64,000 nt of DNA from Clostridia bacterium (lineage in GTDB: Bacteria; Bacillota; Clostridia; Christensenellales; Borkfalkiaceae). The position numbers and the translations under genes were made by a program. Below, piece after piece: positions 32,901 through 39,971 of the stretch (positions are counted from its first letter, which is position 1; the number at the start of each line of letters is the position of its first letter). Below the pieces are notes generated by a model. The model ran no database searches and was not told the DNA's origin. It saw only the letters and a program-made list of their open reading frames with translations. The stretch lies in assembly GCA_017399945.1 (NCBI GenBank), contig JAFQAQ010000002.1, forward strand, positions 1 through 64,000, read 5' to 3'.

Positions 32901-35112
32901 TATTAGGTTCAATTATTTTATATCCTTCTTCAATACTAGTAACCATAGGCGCCACTTCGGTGCCACCGTTAGTTACGAATGAAATGGTGTACTCAATTTT
33001 GTTCCATTTTGCATATAAAGTAATATCTTCTTTCAATAATTTAGCGAAATCAAAAAGAATCGTACACTCTTCATCTTCAAACCACCCACCGAATATATAT
33101 CCCGTTTTTGTCGGTTGCTTGGGTTTTAATACGGTAGAATTATATGCAATGATTGAACTATCTACTTCACTACCACCAACACTGTCAAACGTTACTATCG
33201 GTTTGATTGCCTTCCATTTAGCATACAAGGTCATATTTGAATATACAAAATCTAAATCAAAATCAAATATTTCCGTGTTGTTAGGATCTTTATACCAACC
33301 TTCTAACACATATCCTTCTCTTGATATATTTGGCTCCTCAATAGAATAGCCTTCTAAAACACCGTAAATAGGATCAATGTTCAACCCATTTACGCGCGTG
33401 TTAAAAGATACGTTATAAGAATTTATTACGTATAGAGTAACGTGCTTGCTCACCGATCCAGCGGTAATAGTAACCGTTATATATGAACCGCCCTTTGCCG
33501 TTGGCAAAATTGTTAACAAACCAAACTTATCTATTGTAGCTAAACTAGTATCATCAACTGAATAAGTTTTTACGTATTTATTGGCGTTTTCTGGAAGAAC
33601 GTCAAAAGAAACTTCCATAGTGTCTCCGGCACTAACCTGAATTGTTTGGTTCTTATAATTCTCTATCGAACCTACTTTTATGTTTTCAATACTACTCGGA
33701 GCAATAGAGGGTGTAATGCTATACGTTTCGCAAAGCTTATTATATGATTCACTACCGTATTTTTGGAAATAATTATATAATTCCTGATATCTTTCGTCGG
33801 CTCCTTCAATATTTAAGTCTAGCAACTGCCATATTGGATAAAGTGAATTAGTGTCCTTTATGCCTATAACCACAGGGTAAGCATCAAGAGATTTTTGCCA
33901 ATCATAATATTTTTCATATAGAGTTGATTCATTATTTATACCAAATGAACCACCCCCAGCACTAACTATTGTCTTGTCTACTTGTATACCATATTGTAAT
34001 GCCAAGCTTCTATAATTAAACATTTCTTCAAAAGAAAATCCACCGCCTATGCCAGCAGAAGCCCCTCCATACGCAGCTTCAACATTTGCCTTTAGTGCTG
34101 CTGAAACCTCCGAATAGTTCTCTCTAGTAGTTTCCTTCAAAGTACTATACATAGTGTAATACATACATATGTTTCCACCCATTGCAACACTAGTTAAAAG
34201 GTGCGTACCATATTTATTAAACAATTGCGCTGGCGTAATTGACTTATTATACAAATCTTGCTTAAATTCTGTCGATAAAATTTCTCTATATCTAGCCTCA
34301 CTAGTTTGCAAAATCAACCAATAACTTTGATTTTCAGCGATTATCTCAAGAAAATGTTGTGACACTACGTCTTCCGTTGTCCTAGTAAAGCTAGTAGCCA
34401 ATCCCGCACTGAGTGAAGCAGAAGCCCCTACATTAACACCAATTAGATTTCCTTTAGCGGAAACGTTTACGCCAGCAGTAATGCTTTTAGAATTACCCAT
34501 GTTTTCGCTAAAATCCTCAATAGTCATCCCTTCTATGGTTTCAAATGAATTATAATGCTCGTTACTTTTAAGCAAAGTTTCACTCATTAATTTGTTCATA
34601 TCAAAAATAGGATACGTCATAAGAACGTTTTTGCTTGTAATTGCCGATGCATTAATTATATCAATACCATATCCAAGGAAAGAATTTTTTGTGTTTACTT
34701 CATCAAAAGAACCAAAAGCTCCCTCAACAGAGTCATAATACTCTTCACCCGTATCCGTGTCTCTAACGTAACTTATAGAATCAGAATATGGCGAGGTTTT
34801 ATATCTTACGCCATCCCCATTAGCTTTAACTGCAAGAGTATATGTTCCGTTGCTAAGATCTCTTAATGAAAAACTGTTAGTTTGACTCGTTTCTGTAGTT
34901 GTACCATTGATTAATATAGTATAACCACTAGCATACTCTACACTATTCCAACGCAAGGTAACATCTTTTACGTATAAATTTGTCGGTGTTTCTAACTGAA
35001 TGTTCGTATTGTTGTTTATTACGTTCTGAATATCGTCTGAACTACACGCAACGCCCAACGACAAACACATTACTAGTAAAACCAACAAAATCGATGTCAA
35101 GAACTTTTTCAT
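29914..35112 (-). CDS. MACPF/perforin-domain surface lipoprotein with InlB-type repeats
   Basis: I place the start at ATG 35112 (GGAGGA upstream), giving 1732 residues. Order: lipoprotein signal (1-24, Cys in LGVAC), fibronectin-III-like domain (about 35-105), MACPF domain (about 120-450) with the family hallmark YGTHLL near residue 300 and a Gly-rich AGIGGGFSFEE near 355, a Big_2-like Ig domain (about 470-560), 12 InlB/Flg_new-type repeats (about 566-1445, GWY or GW near each centre, ending in LYAKW or similar), then GLUG-type beta-helix repeats (about 1450-1732). MACPF proteins form pores in target membranes; here the protein would be tethered to the cell surface, with repeats for binding. 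Targets are unknown. It is preceded by a structured RNA and terminator (35128-35334). Confidence 0.85.
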   Translation of the reverse strand: MKKFLTSILLVLLVMCLSLGVACSSDDIQNVINNNTNIQLETPTNLYVKDVTLRWNSVEYASGYTILINGTTTETSQTNSFSLRDLSNGTYTLAVKANGDGVRYKTSPYSDSISYVRDTDTGEEYYDSVEGAFGSFDEVNTKNSFLGYGIDIINASAITSKNVLMTYPIFDMNKLMSETLLKSNEHYNSFETIEGMTIEDFSENMGNSKSITAGVNVSAKGNLIGVNVGASASLSAGLATSFTRTTEDVVSQHFLEIIAENQSYWLILQTSEARYREILSTEFKQDLYNKSITPAQLFNKYGTHLLTSVAMGGNICMYYTMYSTLKETTRENYSEVSAALKANVEAAYGGASAGIGGGFSFEEMFNYRSLALQYGIQVDKTIVSAGGGSFGINNESTLYEKYYDWQKSLDAYPVVIGIKDTNSLYPIWQLLDLNIEGADERYQELYNYFQKYGSESYNKLCETYSITPSIAPSSIENIKVGSIENYKNQTIQVSAGDTMEVSFDVLPENANKYVKTYSVDDTSLATIDKFGLLTILPTAKGGSYITVTITAGSVSKHVTLYVINSYNVSFNTRVNGLNIDPIYGVLEGYSIEEPNISREGYVLEGWYKDPNNTEIFDFDLDFVYSNMTLYAKWKAIKPIVTFDSVGGSEVDSSIIAYNSTVLKPKQPTKTGYIFGGWFEDEECTILFDFAKLLKEDITLYAKWNKIEYTISFVTNGGTEVAPMVTSIEEGYKIIEPNTVKTYYLLEGWYKDANLLQKFYFETEITQDTTLYAKWKTEKSYVEFVDFDGESCVYNEFGFEIETQSTDVERNFKVSEVQPYKEGYTFVGWYLNGIKIDLKEFAEFKPQESVYRLYAKWNVNSYNLTYILDGEEYYVESYEYGETIMLLDVSMDGYEFGGWKNGNKQIPSTMPSKDVELTGALILKTFSLSYYVDGTLYTSQNYKYGEVINYIANPTNTQGKVFLGWSYANGELPTTMPAESIRIDGGFEQVKFIITYYVDNQVERMVEVIKGYQIPTFQPCKTGYSFGGWLVNGQMELPSVMPAENLNVYGTFTINSYTITFDSDGGSQIDAITSEYESEIIKPANPTKEGYTFVGWNVEIPSNMPAKDLEIKALWQINICTITFNTNGGSFINSINGEYGMPVTKPADPIKEGYTFVGWSVEVPSSMPAKDLEIMALWQVNLYTITFDTVGGSQIDAITSEYGSTIIKPANPTKEGYTFAGWSPEIPTTMPAKDVKITANWTINSYMLDYKLNVDNYSGEFNVVGEIQNAKYGVTSTINVARSESFGDFYLFKGWYSAPTGGLQISDSNGQLIKNVSGYTDLYGKWSFTSSEAVKLYAQWEITSNSISFKSNSEKLKGSFNLVNTITAKHGSTKEIGVAKATTYSKYYVFKGWFTSATGGIQIAYASGKLVSSVSGYTDSNGKWNRIIPGTVTLYAQWAQSYVGYTYIETPDEVVNLISKNLAGNYVLIKDIDMKGKTPASIGTSSTPFSGIIDGDGHKLTNLTISVSADMNSNRAYGFVNYLTGTIRNLTISGAKYSVEANNSTGVKSTRLTILGPFAGDVWSKGVVENCTTTNSEINCYARSDHGPDSQWKFVFVGGVVGSSTGKIRNCSVSDSKITGTGAVKYDGQYVEASVGGVAGYLKGGSITGCKTNNVTVTSKGCSWGDGANRAYDAYSNAGGIAGLMNKNAALQSGNSVNGGARTANLDIAYSYSKGYSKTGVYVACTQLNSSLT
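31460..31546. repeat. DNA direct repeat in the MACPF gene, copy 1
   Basis: About 80 bases closely resembling 31838-31925, 378 bases apart (two InlB repeat units). The high DNA similarity suggests recent duplication or gene conversion and could cause repeat-number changes. Confidence 0.7.
31838..31925. repeat. DNA direct repeat in the MACPF gene, copy 2
   Basis: Partner of the repeat at 31460-31546. Differences are scattered single bases. Confidence 0.7.
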
Positions 35113-35127
35113 AAAATCCTCCAAAAT

Positions 35128-35158
35128 AAAAAAGTGCGCCAACCGAAGTCAACGCACT
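35128..35158 (-). terminator. UUCG-loop terminator directly before the MACPF ribosome site
   Basis: An 11-pair stem (AGTGCGTTGAC with GTTGGCGCACT, including G-U pairs) closed by a UUCG loop and followed by six U on the minus strand. It ends about 16 bases before the MACPF start, so MACPF expression needs read-through or regulated antitermination, unless another promoter exists. Confidence 0.85.
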
Positions 35159-35334
35159 AAAAACGCAAACCCCGATTGTCGCCAAACAAAATCGGTATAA
35201 AGCAAGAAAGTAGTTATGCATTACGCCTGTGGAATTTGCATTTTTATCAAATTCTATATGTAATACACAACCAAAAATCGCCTTTTAATATTAAAAGACT
35301 TTCTTGCAATTAACTTATTTGATTTTGTTTGGCG
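35128..35334 (-). ncRNA. Structured RNA upstream of the MACPF gene (6S-like RNA or regulatory leader)
   Basis: A sigma-A-like promoter (35340-35368) puts transcript start at about 35333, the first base of a 14-pair closing stem (CGCCAAACAAAATC at 35334-35321 with GATTTTGTTTGGCG at 35193-35180). Inside lie a second stem GCAAGAAAGT/ACTTTCTTGC (35307-35298, 35211-35202), a small hairpin CTTTTA/TAAAAG (35297-35282), a third stem (35269-35260 with 35224-35215, two G-U pairs) and an apical stem GAATTT/AAATTC. The transcript of about 205 bases ends in the UUCG terminator. Rod shape, length and position of the 5' end resemble 6S RNA, but the bubble is very asymmetric. A competing hairpin (CCGATT/AATCGG, 35195-35172) can break the closing stem, as in a riboswitch or attenuator. 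I cannot decide between these. Confidence 0.55.
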
Positions 35335-35339
35335 TACTC

Positions 35340-35368
35340 ATTCTAACACTATTTAAAATAAATAGCAA
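35340..35368 (-). promoter_or_regulatory. Promoter of the structured RNA / MACPF leader
   Basis: Minus strand: -35 TTGCTA (35368-35363), 17-base spacer, -10 TAGAAT (35345-35340). The +1 falls on the first base of the RNA closing stem. Confidence 0.6.
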
Positions 35369-35402
35369 TCTTTTTTTGCAATATAAGGGGTATTTTGAAA
35401 AA

Positions 35403-35434
35403 GAAAAAAACAGGTAACCGAAAGGTTACCTGTT
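35403..35434 (-). terminator. Terminator after the 23-aa ORF at 35442-35513
   Basis: Perfect 11-pair stem AACAGGTAACC/GGTTACCTGTT with a 4-base loop, followed by a strong U-tract on the minus strand. Confidence 0.85.
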
Positions 35435-35441
35435 GTTTTGT

Positions 35442-35513
35442 TTAGAAATAACTAATTTTAATCTTTTTGCCCATTTTTTTAAGGCATTTAGAAAGTTCTT
35501 GAATAAGATTCAT
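35442..35513 (-). CDS. Possible 23-aa cationic amphipathic peptide
   Basis: This short ORF lies in a small unit between the nfnB terminator (35564-35597) and its own strong terminator (35403-35434). The peptide MNLIQELSKCLKKMGKKIKI is followed by SYF and has seven basic residues in an amphipathic pattern, like small membrane-active peptides. No ribosome site and no good promoter are seen, so it could instead be part of a small RNA or degenerate sequence. Confidence 0.3.
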   Translation of the reverse strand: MNLIQELSKCLKKMGKKIKISYF

Positions 35514-35563
35514 TTTATATCACATAGTTTGTTTTTTGGAATCGTTTATTTTTTTATTACTCT

Positions 35564-35597
35564 AAAAAAGAAAGGTCGTTATTAACCTTTCTTTTTA
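35564..35597 (-). terminator. Terminator after nfnB
   Basis: Stem AAAAAGAAAGG/CCTTTCTTTTT (35565-35575, 35586-35596) with a U-tract on the minus strand, ending the Rnf/Nfn locus. Confidence 0.8.
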
Positions 35598-35600
35598 ATA

Positions 35601-37016
35601 TTATTTGCTTAGCGCTTCGTCAATTGCTTTTGCAGCAGTCTTGCCTGCGCCCATTGCAGAAATAACGGTTGCAGCACCGGTTACTGCGTCGCCACCAGCA
35701 TATACGCCCTTGCGAGAAGTAAGCCCGTCTTCGTTAACTACTATTCCACCGTGACGATTTACTTCTAAACCTTCGGTAGTAGATTTAATCAATGGGTTAG
35801 GAGAAGTACCGATTGACATAATAACCGTGTCTACGTCAATAGTAAATTCGCTACATTCGATAGCAACGGGACGACGTCTGCCTTGTTCGTCGGGTTCGCC
35901 AAGTTCCATCTTAATGCAAGTCATACCCTTTACGAAACCGTTTTTAGGATCTCTTGGATTGTCAGGATTGTTATAACCCAAAATTTCAACGGGGTTGCAA
36001 AGTAGACGGAATTCGATTCCTTCTTCTTCTGCGTGTTCAACTTCTTCACGACGAGCAGGAAGTTCTTCCATAGAACGACGATAAACGATATATACTTTTT
36101 CAGCGCCTAAACGAAGAGCCGTTCTTGCAGCGTCCATAGCAACGTTTCCGCCACCTACTACCGCAACGTTACCACCCTTCATAATTGGGGTGTCGGGATC
36201 GTCTAAGTAAGATTTCATTAAGTTGCTTCTGGTTAAGAATTCGTTTGCCGAGTAAACGCCACTAAGCGATTCGCCTGGGATACGCATAAAGTTTGGAAGC
36301 CCTGCGCCAGAGCCAACGAAAACTGCTTCGAACCCTTGTTCGAATAATTCGTCGATAGTAAGGGTTTTGCCGATAACTACGTTAGTCTCGATTTTAACGC
36401 CCAACTTTTTAAGGGTTTCAACTTCCATAGCAACGATTTTCTTTGGCAGACGGAATTCAGGAATACCGTAAACCAAAACGCCACCAGCAGTATGCAAGGC
36501 TTCGAACACGGTTACTTCATAACCTTTCTTTGCAAGGTCACCGGCACAAGTAAGACCTGATGGACCCGAACCTATAACTGCAACTCTATGTCCGTTGCTT
36601 TGTGGACGAACGGGTTGTTCGGTGCAGAAAGTATTGTGCCAATCGGCAACGAATCTTTCAAGTCTGCCAATACCAACCGATTCACCTTTGATACCTCTAA
36701 CGCATTTTTGTTCGCATTGAACTTCTTGTGGGCACACACGGCCACAAACGGCAGGGAGAGAGGACGATTGCGCAATAATTTGGTATGCGCCTTCAAAATC
36801 TCCTTCCTTAATTTTTTCAATAAATTGTGGGATATGAATTTTAACGGGACAACCTGCAACGCAAGGCATGTGTTTGCAGTTAAGACATCTGTTAGCTTCG
36901 TCAATAGCAACTTGTTCGGTATATCCAAGCGCAACTTCATCGAAGTTACGCGCCCTTACCTTAGGATCTTGAGCGGGCATTGGGTTTTTAACAAGGCTCA
37001 TATTAGGTTTTGCCAT
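35601..37016 (-). CDS. nfnB: NfnB-like NADPH-binding subunit (GltA/glutamate-synthase small-subunit type)
   Basis: The 471-residue protein has two N-terminal 4Fe-4S cysteine clusters (CLNCKHMPCVAGCP near 43 and CGRVCPQEVQCEQKC near 91), an FAD fold (GSGPSGLTCAGDLAKKG near 148) and an NADPH fold (GGGNVAMDAARTALRLGA near 290). Alone it would be called NADPH-dependent glutamate synthase, small subunit, but the preceding gene is NfnA, so the pair is best read as NfnAB, which bifurcates electrons between NADH, ferredoxin and NADPH. It closely follows nfnA and ends the Rnf locus with a terminator. Confidence 0.88.
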   Translation of the reverse strand: MAKPNMSLVKNPMPAQDPKVRARNFDEVALGYTEQVAIDEANRCLNCKHMPCVAGCPVKIHIPQFIEKIKEGDFEGAYQIIAQSSSLPAVCGRVCPQEVQCEQKCVRGIKGESVGIGRLERFVADWHNTFCTEQPVRPQSNGHRVAVIGSGPSGLTCAGDLAKKGYEVTVFEALHTAGGVLVYGIPEFRLPKKIVAMEVETLKKLGVKIETNVVIGKTLTIDELFEQGFEAVFVGSGAGLPNFMRIPGESLSGVYSANEFLTRSNLMKSYLDDPDTPIMKGGNVAVVGGGNVAMDAARTALRLGAEKVYIVYRRSMEELPARREEVEHAEEEGIEFRLLCNPVEILGYNNPDNPRDPKNGFVKGMTCIKMELGEPDEQGRRRPVAIECSEFTIDVDTVIMSIGTSPNPLIKSTTEGLEVNRHGGIVVNEDGLTSRKGVYAGGDAVTGAATVISAMGAGKTAAKAIDEALSK

Positions 37017-37017
37017 A

Positions 37018-37872
37018 TTACTCTACCTCCTTCTTAAAGAGATTGCAAGTTTGTTCGTGTTTATGTCTTTCAAAACCACTATACATTCTACCACGAGACA
37101 TTGCTTCGTCAAAATCAACTTCATAACCGTTAAAGTCAGGGCCGTCAACGCAAGCGAACTTGGTTACCTTTTTGCCGTCAACGTTAAGGGTAAGTCTGCA
37201 ACCGCCGCACATTCCCGTTCCGTCAATCATAATTGGGTTCATAGAAACGGTTACGGGCGTACCGAAAGGTTTAGCAGTTGCAACGACGAATTTCATCATA
37301 ATAAGTGGTCCGATAGTGATAATCATATCGAACTTTTCGCCAGATTCAAGCATTTGTTTAAGTGGAATAGTAACGTTGCCGTGTTCGCCGTAAGAACCGT
37401 CGTCGGTCATTACGCGAAGGGTTTTTGAACAAGCCTTAAACTCGTCTTCAAGGATAAGTAAGTCCTTGTTTCTAAAACCTATAATGCTAGTAACTTCTGC
37501 GCCCATTTCGTGAAGAGCTTGTGCGATAGGCATTGCGATAGCACAGCCAACGCCACCACCAACGATACATACCTTTTTAAGTCCGTTAAGGTGAGTAGCA
37601 ACGCCGAGTGGGCCTACGAAGTCTTGAATATAATCGCCTTCTTCCTTATAGGAAAGTTTTTGAGTGGTTGAACCAACAATTTGGAAAATAATTTTAACAG
37701 CGCCCTTTTCCTTATCAACGCCGGCAACGGTGAGAGGGATTCTTTCACCTTGTTCGTCAACACGAAGGATGATGAATTGACCGGGAAGCGCTTTGTTTGC
37801 AACTAACGGTGCTTCAATTTGAAGTTGTACAACCGTTGGGTTCAATACTTTTTTCTGCAAAATTTTGTACAT
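37018..37872 (-). CDS. nfnA: NfnA-like FAD/NAD-binding, 2Fe-2S subunit
   Basis: The 284-residue protein is of the ferredoxin-NADP reductase/dihydroorotate dehydrogenase electron-transfer type: an N-terminal flavin barrel (PGQFIILRVDEQGERIPLT near residue 31), an NAD-binding VCIVGGGVGCAIAMPIAQAL near residue 105 and C-terminal cysteines for a 2Fe-2S cluster (GTGMCGGCRLTL and KFACVDGPDF near 220-240). Together with NfnB it forms the NfnAB transhydrogenase. It lies 52 bases after the Gx transporter gene; a hairpin (37898-37915) lies between them. GGAGG precedes the start. Confidence 0.88.
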   Translation of the reverse strand: MYKILQKKVLNPTVVQLQIEAPLVANKALPGQFIILRVDEQGERIPLTVAGVDKEKGAVKIIFQIVGSTTQKLSYKEEGDYIQDFVGPLGVATHLNGLKKVCIVGGGVGCAIAMPIAQALHEMGAEVTSIIGFRNKDLLILEDEFKACSKTLRVMTDDGSYGEHGNVTIPLKQMLESGEKFDMIITIGPLIMMKFVVATAKPFGTPVTVSMNPIMIDGTGMCGGCRLTLNVDGKKVTKFACVDGPDFNGYEVDFDEAMSRGRMYSGFERHKHEQTCNLFKKEVE

Positions 37873-37897
37873 ACTTTGCCTCCAAGCAAGAAATTTT

Positions 37898-37915
37898 AAC
37901 GGAAAAGTTTCCGTT
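37898..37915 (-). other. Intercistronic hairpin between the Gx transporter gene and nfnA
   Basis: Stem AACGGAAA/TTTCCGTT (37898-37905, 37908-37915) without a U-tract, so probably an RNA processing or stability element, or a weak attenuator. Confidence 0.4.
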
Positions 37916-37924
37916 TAATACTAA

Positions 37925-38419
37925 TTAAAATTTTATTTTATCTAAACGTTTTACCAAAATACCCGAAATAAGACCAATTACTGCGCCTGCAAGCGTTCCA
38001 CTTACTAGCAGTACTGGAAGGTAATAGGCAACTTGTGCGGTAAGCGTCCATAAACACGCGGCGATAATTTGCCCAACGTTATGGAAAACGCCCCCGACGA
38101 TACTTACCGTAATACAGGAAAAATCCCCTAATTTTCTAAGTAAAATCATACTTAAAAGGCTTACGGTAGCCCCCGCCAAACTAAACGTCATAGTTTGAAC
38201 GTTGCCAAACAGCAAGGAAACTAAAAATATTCTTAAAATACTAACGACAACTGCTTCTTTCCAACCTATTTTATAAAGAATTACTATTATTATAAGGTTT
38301 GGAAGACCTACTTTTATCCCCGGAATTGCAATAAGCGCAGGGATTTGGCTTTCTATATAGGAAAGAATTAATGCAATTGCGATAGATAACCCTAAAAAAG
38401 CAATCTTTTTAGTACTCAT
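37925..38419 (-). CDS. Gx transporter family protein (once called heptaprenyl diphosphate synthase component I)
   Basis: A 164-residue membrane protein with about five helices and the IKVGLPNLIIIVILYKIGW motif near residue 35, typical of the Gx_transp family. Such genes are often found beside ApbE, NusG-II proteins and Rnf or other flavin-based electron-transfer loci in Bacillota, and may import a precursor. The old enzyme name is probably wrong. Part of the locus from the lipoprotein to NfnB. Confidence 0.8.
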   Translation of the reverse strand: MSTKKIAFLGLSIAIALILSYIESQIPALIAIPGIKVGLPNLIIIVILYKIGWKEAVVVSILRIFLVSLLFGNVQTMTFSLAGATVSLLSMILLRKLGDFSCITVSIVGGVFHNVGQIIAACLWTLTAQVAYYLPVLLVSGTLAGAVIGLISGILVKRLDKIKF

Positions 38420-38440
38420 ATCAACTTTCCTTTCGATTAA

Positions 38441-38785
38441 CTAAATCCACGTTCCACCGTCATTAGAAACAACGGTAATGGTAAGACGATTTGGCAAACA
38501 AGTAATCGTTTGGCCGTTTTGGCTGACTTTACCTTGGTTTATACAAAGATGGTCTGGACAATCTGCATAAATTAAGTAGGCTTTGCCATCTTGTATTTTT
38601 AAAACGTTAGTTCCACCGTTAAGTTGATACTCCCCGTCTATTTGCAAGCTATATCTAGCAACTTCTTTTCCTTCAACACGAACGAGCACGTAGTCGCCCT
38701 CTTTTTTAAAAAGTTGCATAAGCGCAAACGAAAGAAGTATTACGGCTAGAATAACGCCGATTACCACCAAATCTTTCTTTTTCAT
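38441..38785 (-). CDS. NusG domain II-containing protein
   Basis: A 114-residue protein with an N-terminal membrane anchor (about 6-24) and an extracytoplasmic NusG-II domain that has the DCPDHLCINQGKVSQNGQTI motif (two Cys) and a final CLPNRLTITV strand with a third Cys. These proteins accompany ApbE and flavin electron-transfer loci; their biochemical role is unclear, possibly cofactor handling. It overlaps the end of rnfA by one base. Confidence 0.82.
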   Translation of the reverse strand: MKKKDLVVIGVILAVILLSFALMQLFKKEGDYVLVRVEGKEVARYSLQIDGEYQLNGGTNVLKIQDGKAYLIYADCPDHLCINQGKVSQNGQTITCLPNRLTITVVSNDGGTWI

Positions 38786-39348
38786 TAGAATTTAAATTGT
38801 AATGCGAGCAACGCAAGAACGATTATACCAGCCGTTAAAAGGGCGATTGGAAGTCCGCGGAAAGGAGCGGGGATAGCGTCTTCGTCAACGGGAACGTCTT
38901 TAAGTTTTGCATAAAGAGTCATGGTCAACATAAAGCCGATACCAACTGCAACCGAAGTTACGATTGCAGTTAAGAAGGTTTCGCTTGCATTGAGAATACA
39001 AAGACCTAAAACTGCACCGTTGATAGCAAACTTTATGAAGTCTGCTTTGCAGTACTTGGACAAGATTTTGCTTGCAACAAGTTGCATTACCGTAACAACG
39101 ATAAGCACAACCACAACGAATACCATAGTTTGCATGTAAGGAACGTTAACTAAAACGTATTTGTTAAGTGGCCAAGTAATAAGGGTTGAAAATAACATTA
39201 CGATAGTAGTGCCAAGCCCTAAGGTAAGTGATTTTTTGGTGGGGCGTTCGTTCTCTAAAACAGCGCCCGTACCAAGGAAATGCAATAATGCGTAGTTGTT
39301 AGAAAGAATACCTGCAAGAAGGATTCCTAAAATTACTTTAAGTTCCAT
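38785..39348 (-). CDS. rnfA: Rnf complex subunit RnfA
   Basis: The 187-residue protein has six membrane helices and the NNYALLHFLGTGAVLENERPTKKSLTLG pattern in part near residue 17, typical of RnfA/NqrE. RnfA and RnfE are inverted paralogues that form a membrane channel with an embedded Fe-S centre. In the usual clostridial order rnfCDGEAB the next gene would be rnfB; here a NusG-II gene follows instead. Confidence 0.9.
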   Translation of the reverse strand: MELKVILGILLAGILSNNYALLHFLGTGAVLENERPTKKSLTLGLGTTIVMLFSTLITWPLNKYVLVNVPYMQTMVFVVVVLIVVTVMQLVASKILSKYCKADFIKFAINGAVLGLCILNASETFLTAIVTSVAVGIGFMLTMTLYAKLKDVPVDEDAIPAPFRGLPIALLTAGIIVLALLALQFKF

Positions 39349-39350
39349 AA

Positions 39351-39971
39351 TTAGTTATTCTCCTTTTCTTGGTCTTCTTCAATAACCTTTTGAAGACCAG
39401 TGATTTTGTTAATTACAGCCATAACGATTGCAAGTACGAGATATCCACCAAAAGCACCTGCAAGAGCGGTAATTTTATAGTTTTGTAAAAATTCGATAGG
39501 CATTCCACAGAAAGTAGCGTTGCCAAGCACTTCACGGATTACTGCGCAAACAACCATAATAACCGTAAAGAATAAACCGGTGATAAGCGCAGTTTTAATA
39601 GAAGTAGAGCCGTCGGAGTTATCTGCAACTTCTTCTGCGTCACGATAAATAACGGCGCTTACCGCTAAGGTGGAAAGGTGAACGCCTAGCATATCAACCA
39701 CGATAGGGAAGAAAGCTTGCATTACCATTGAAATAAGCGATACGAAACCAGTGATTATCAATAGATAAGCAGGCATTTTTGCGTAGTTAGGAATAACCTT
39801 ACACAACGCGCGAACTACCAACGAACTTAAAATCAACGATACGAACACTGCAGCACCCATGCCGAGAGCGGCACGGATATCTGCGCTAGACGCCATAACG
39901 AAGCCTGCGCCAAGCACTAGTAATATAGATGGAGTTCCTTTTAATAAATAGGAAGTCTTAGTCTTTTTCAT
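39351..39971 (-). CDS. rnfE: Rnf complex subunit RnfE
   Basis: The 206-residue membrane protein begins with LLKGTPSILLVLGAGFVMASSADIRAALGMG-type sequence in part, and has the six-helix pattern of RnfE/NqrD. It sits between rnfG and rnfA in the conserved order, with one-base overlap with rnfG. A charged C-terminal tail (about 195-206) faces the cytoplasm. Confidence 0.88.
   Translation of the reverse strand: MKKTKTSYLLKGTPSILLVLGAGFVMASSADIRAALGMGAAVFVSLILSSLVVRALCKVIPNYAKMPAYLLIITGFVSLISMVMQAFFPIVVDMLGVHLSTLAVSAVIYRDAEEVADNSDGSTSIKTALITGLFFTVIMVVCAVIREVLGNATFCGMPIEFLQNYKITALAGAFGGYLVLAIVMAVINKITGLQKVIEEDQEKENN

Noticed and set aside
35601-37016. Glutamate synthase small subunit
   Set aside because: No large subunit is nearby and the gene directly follows nfnA, so NfnB is the better reading.
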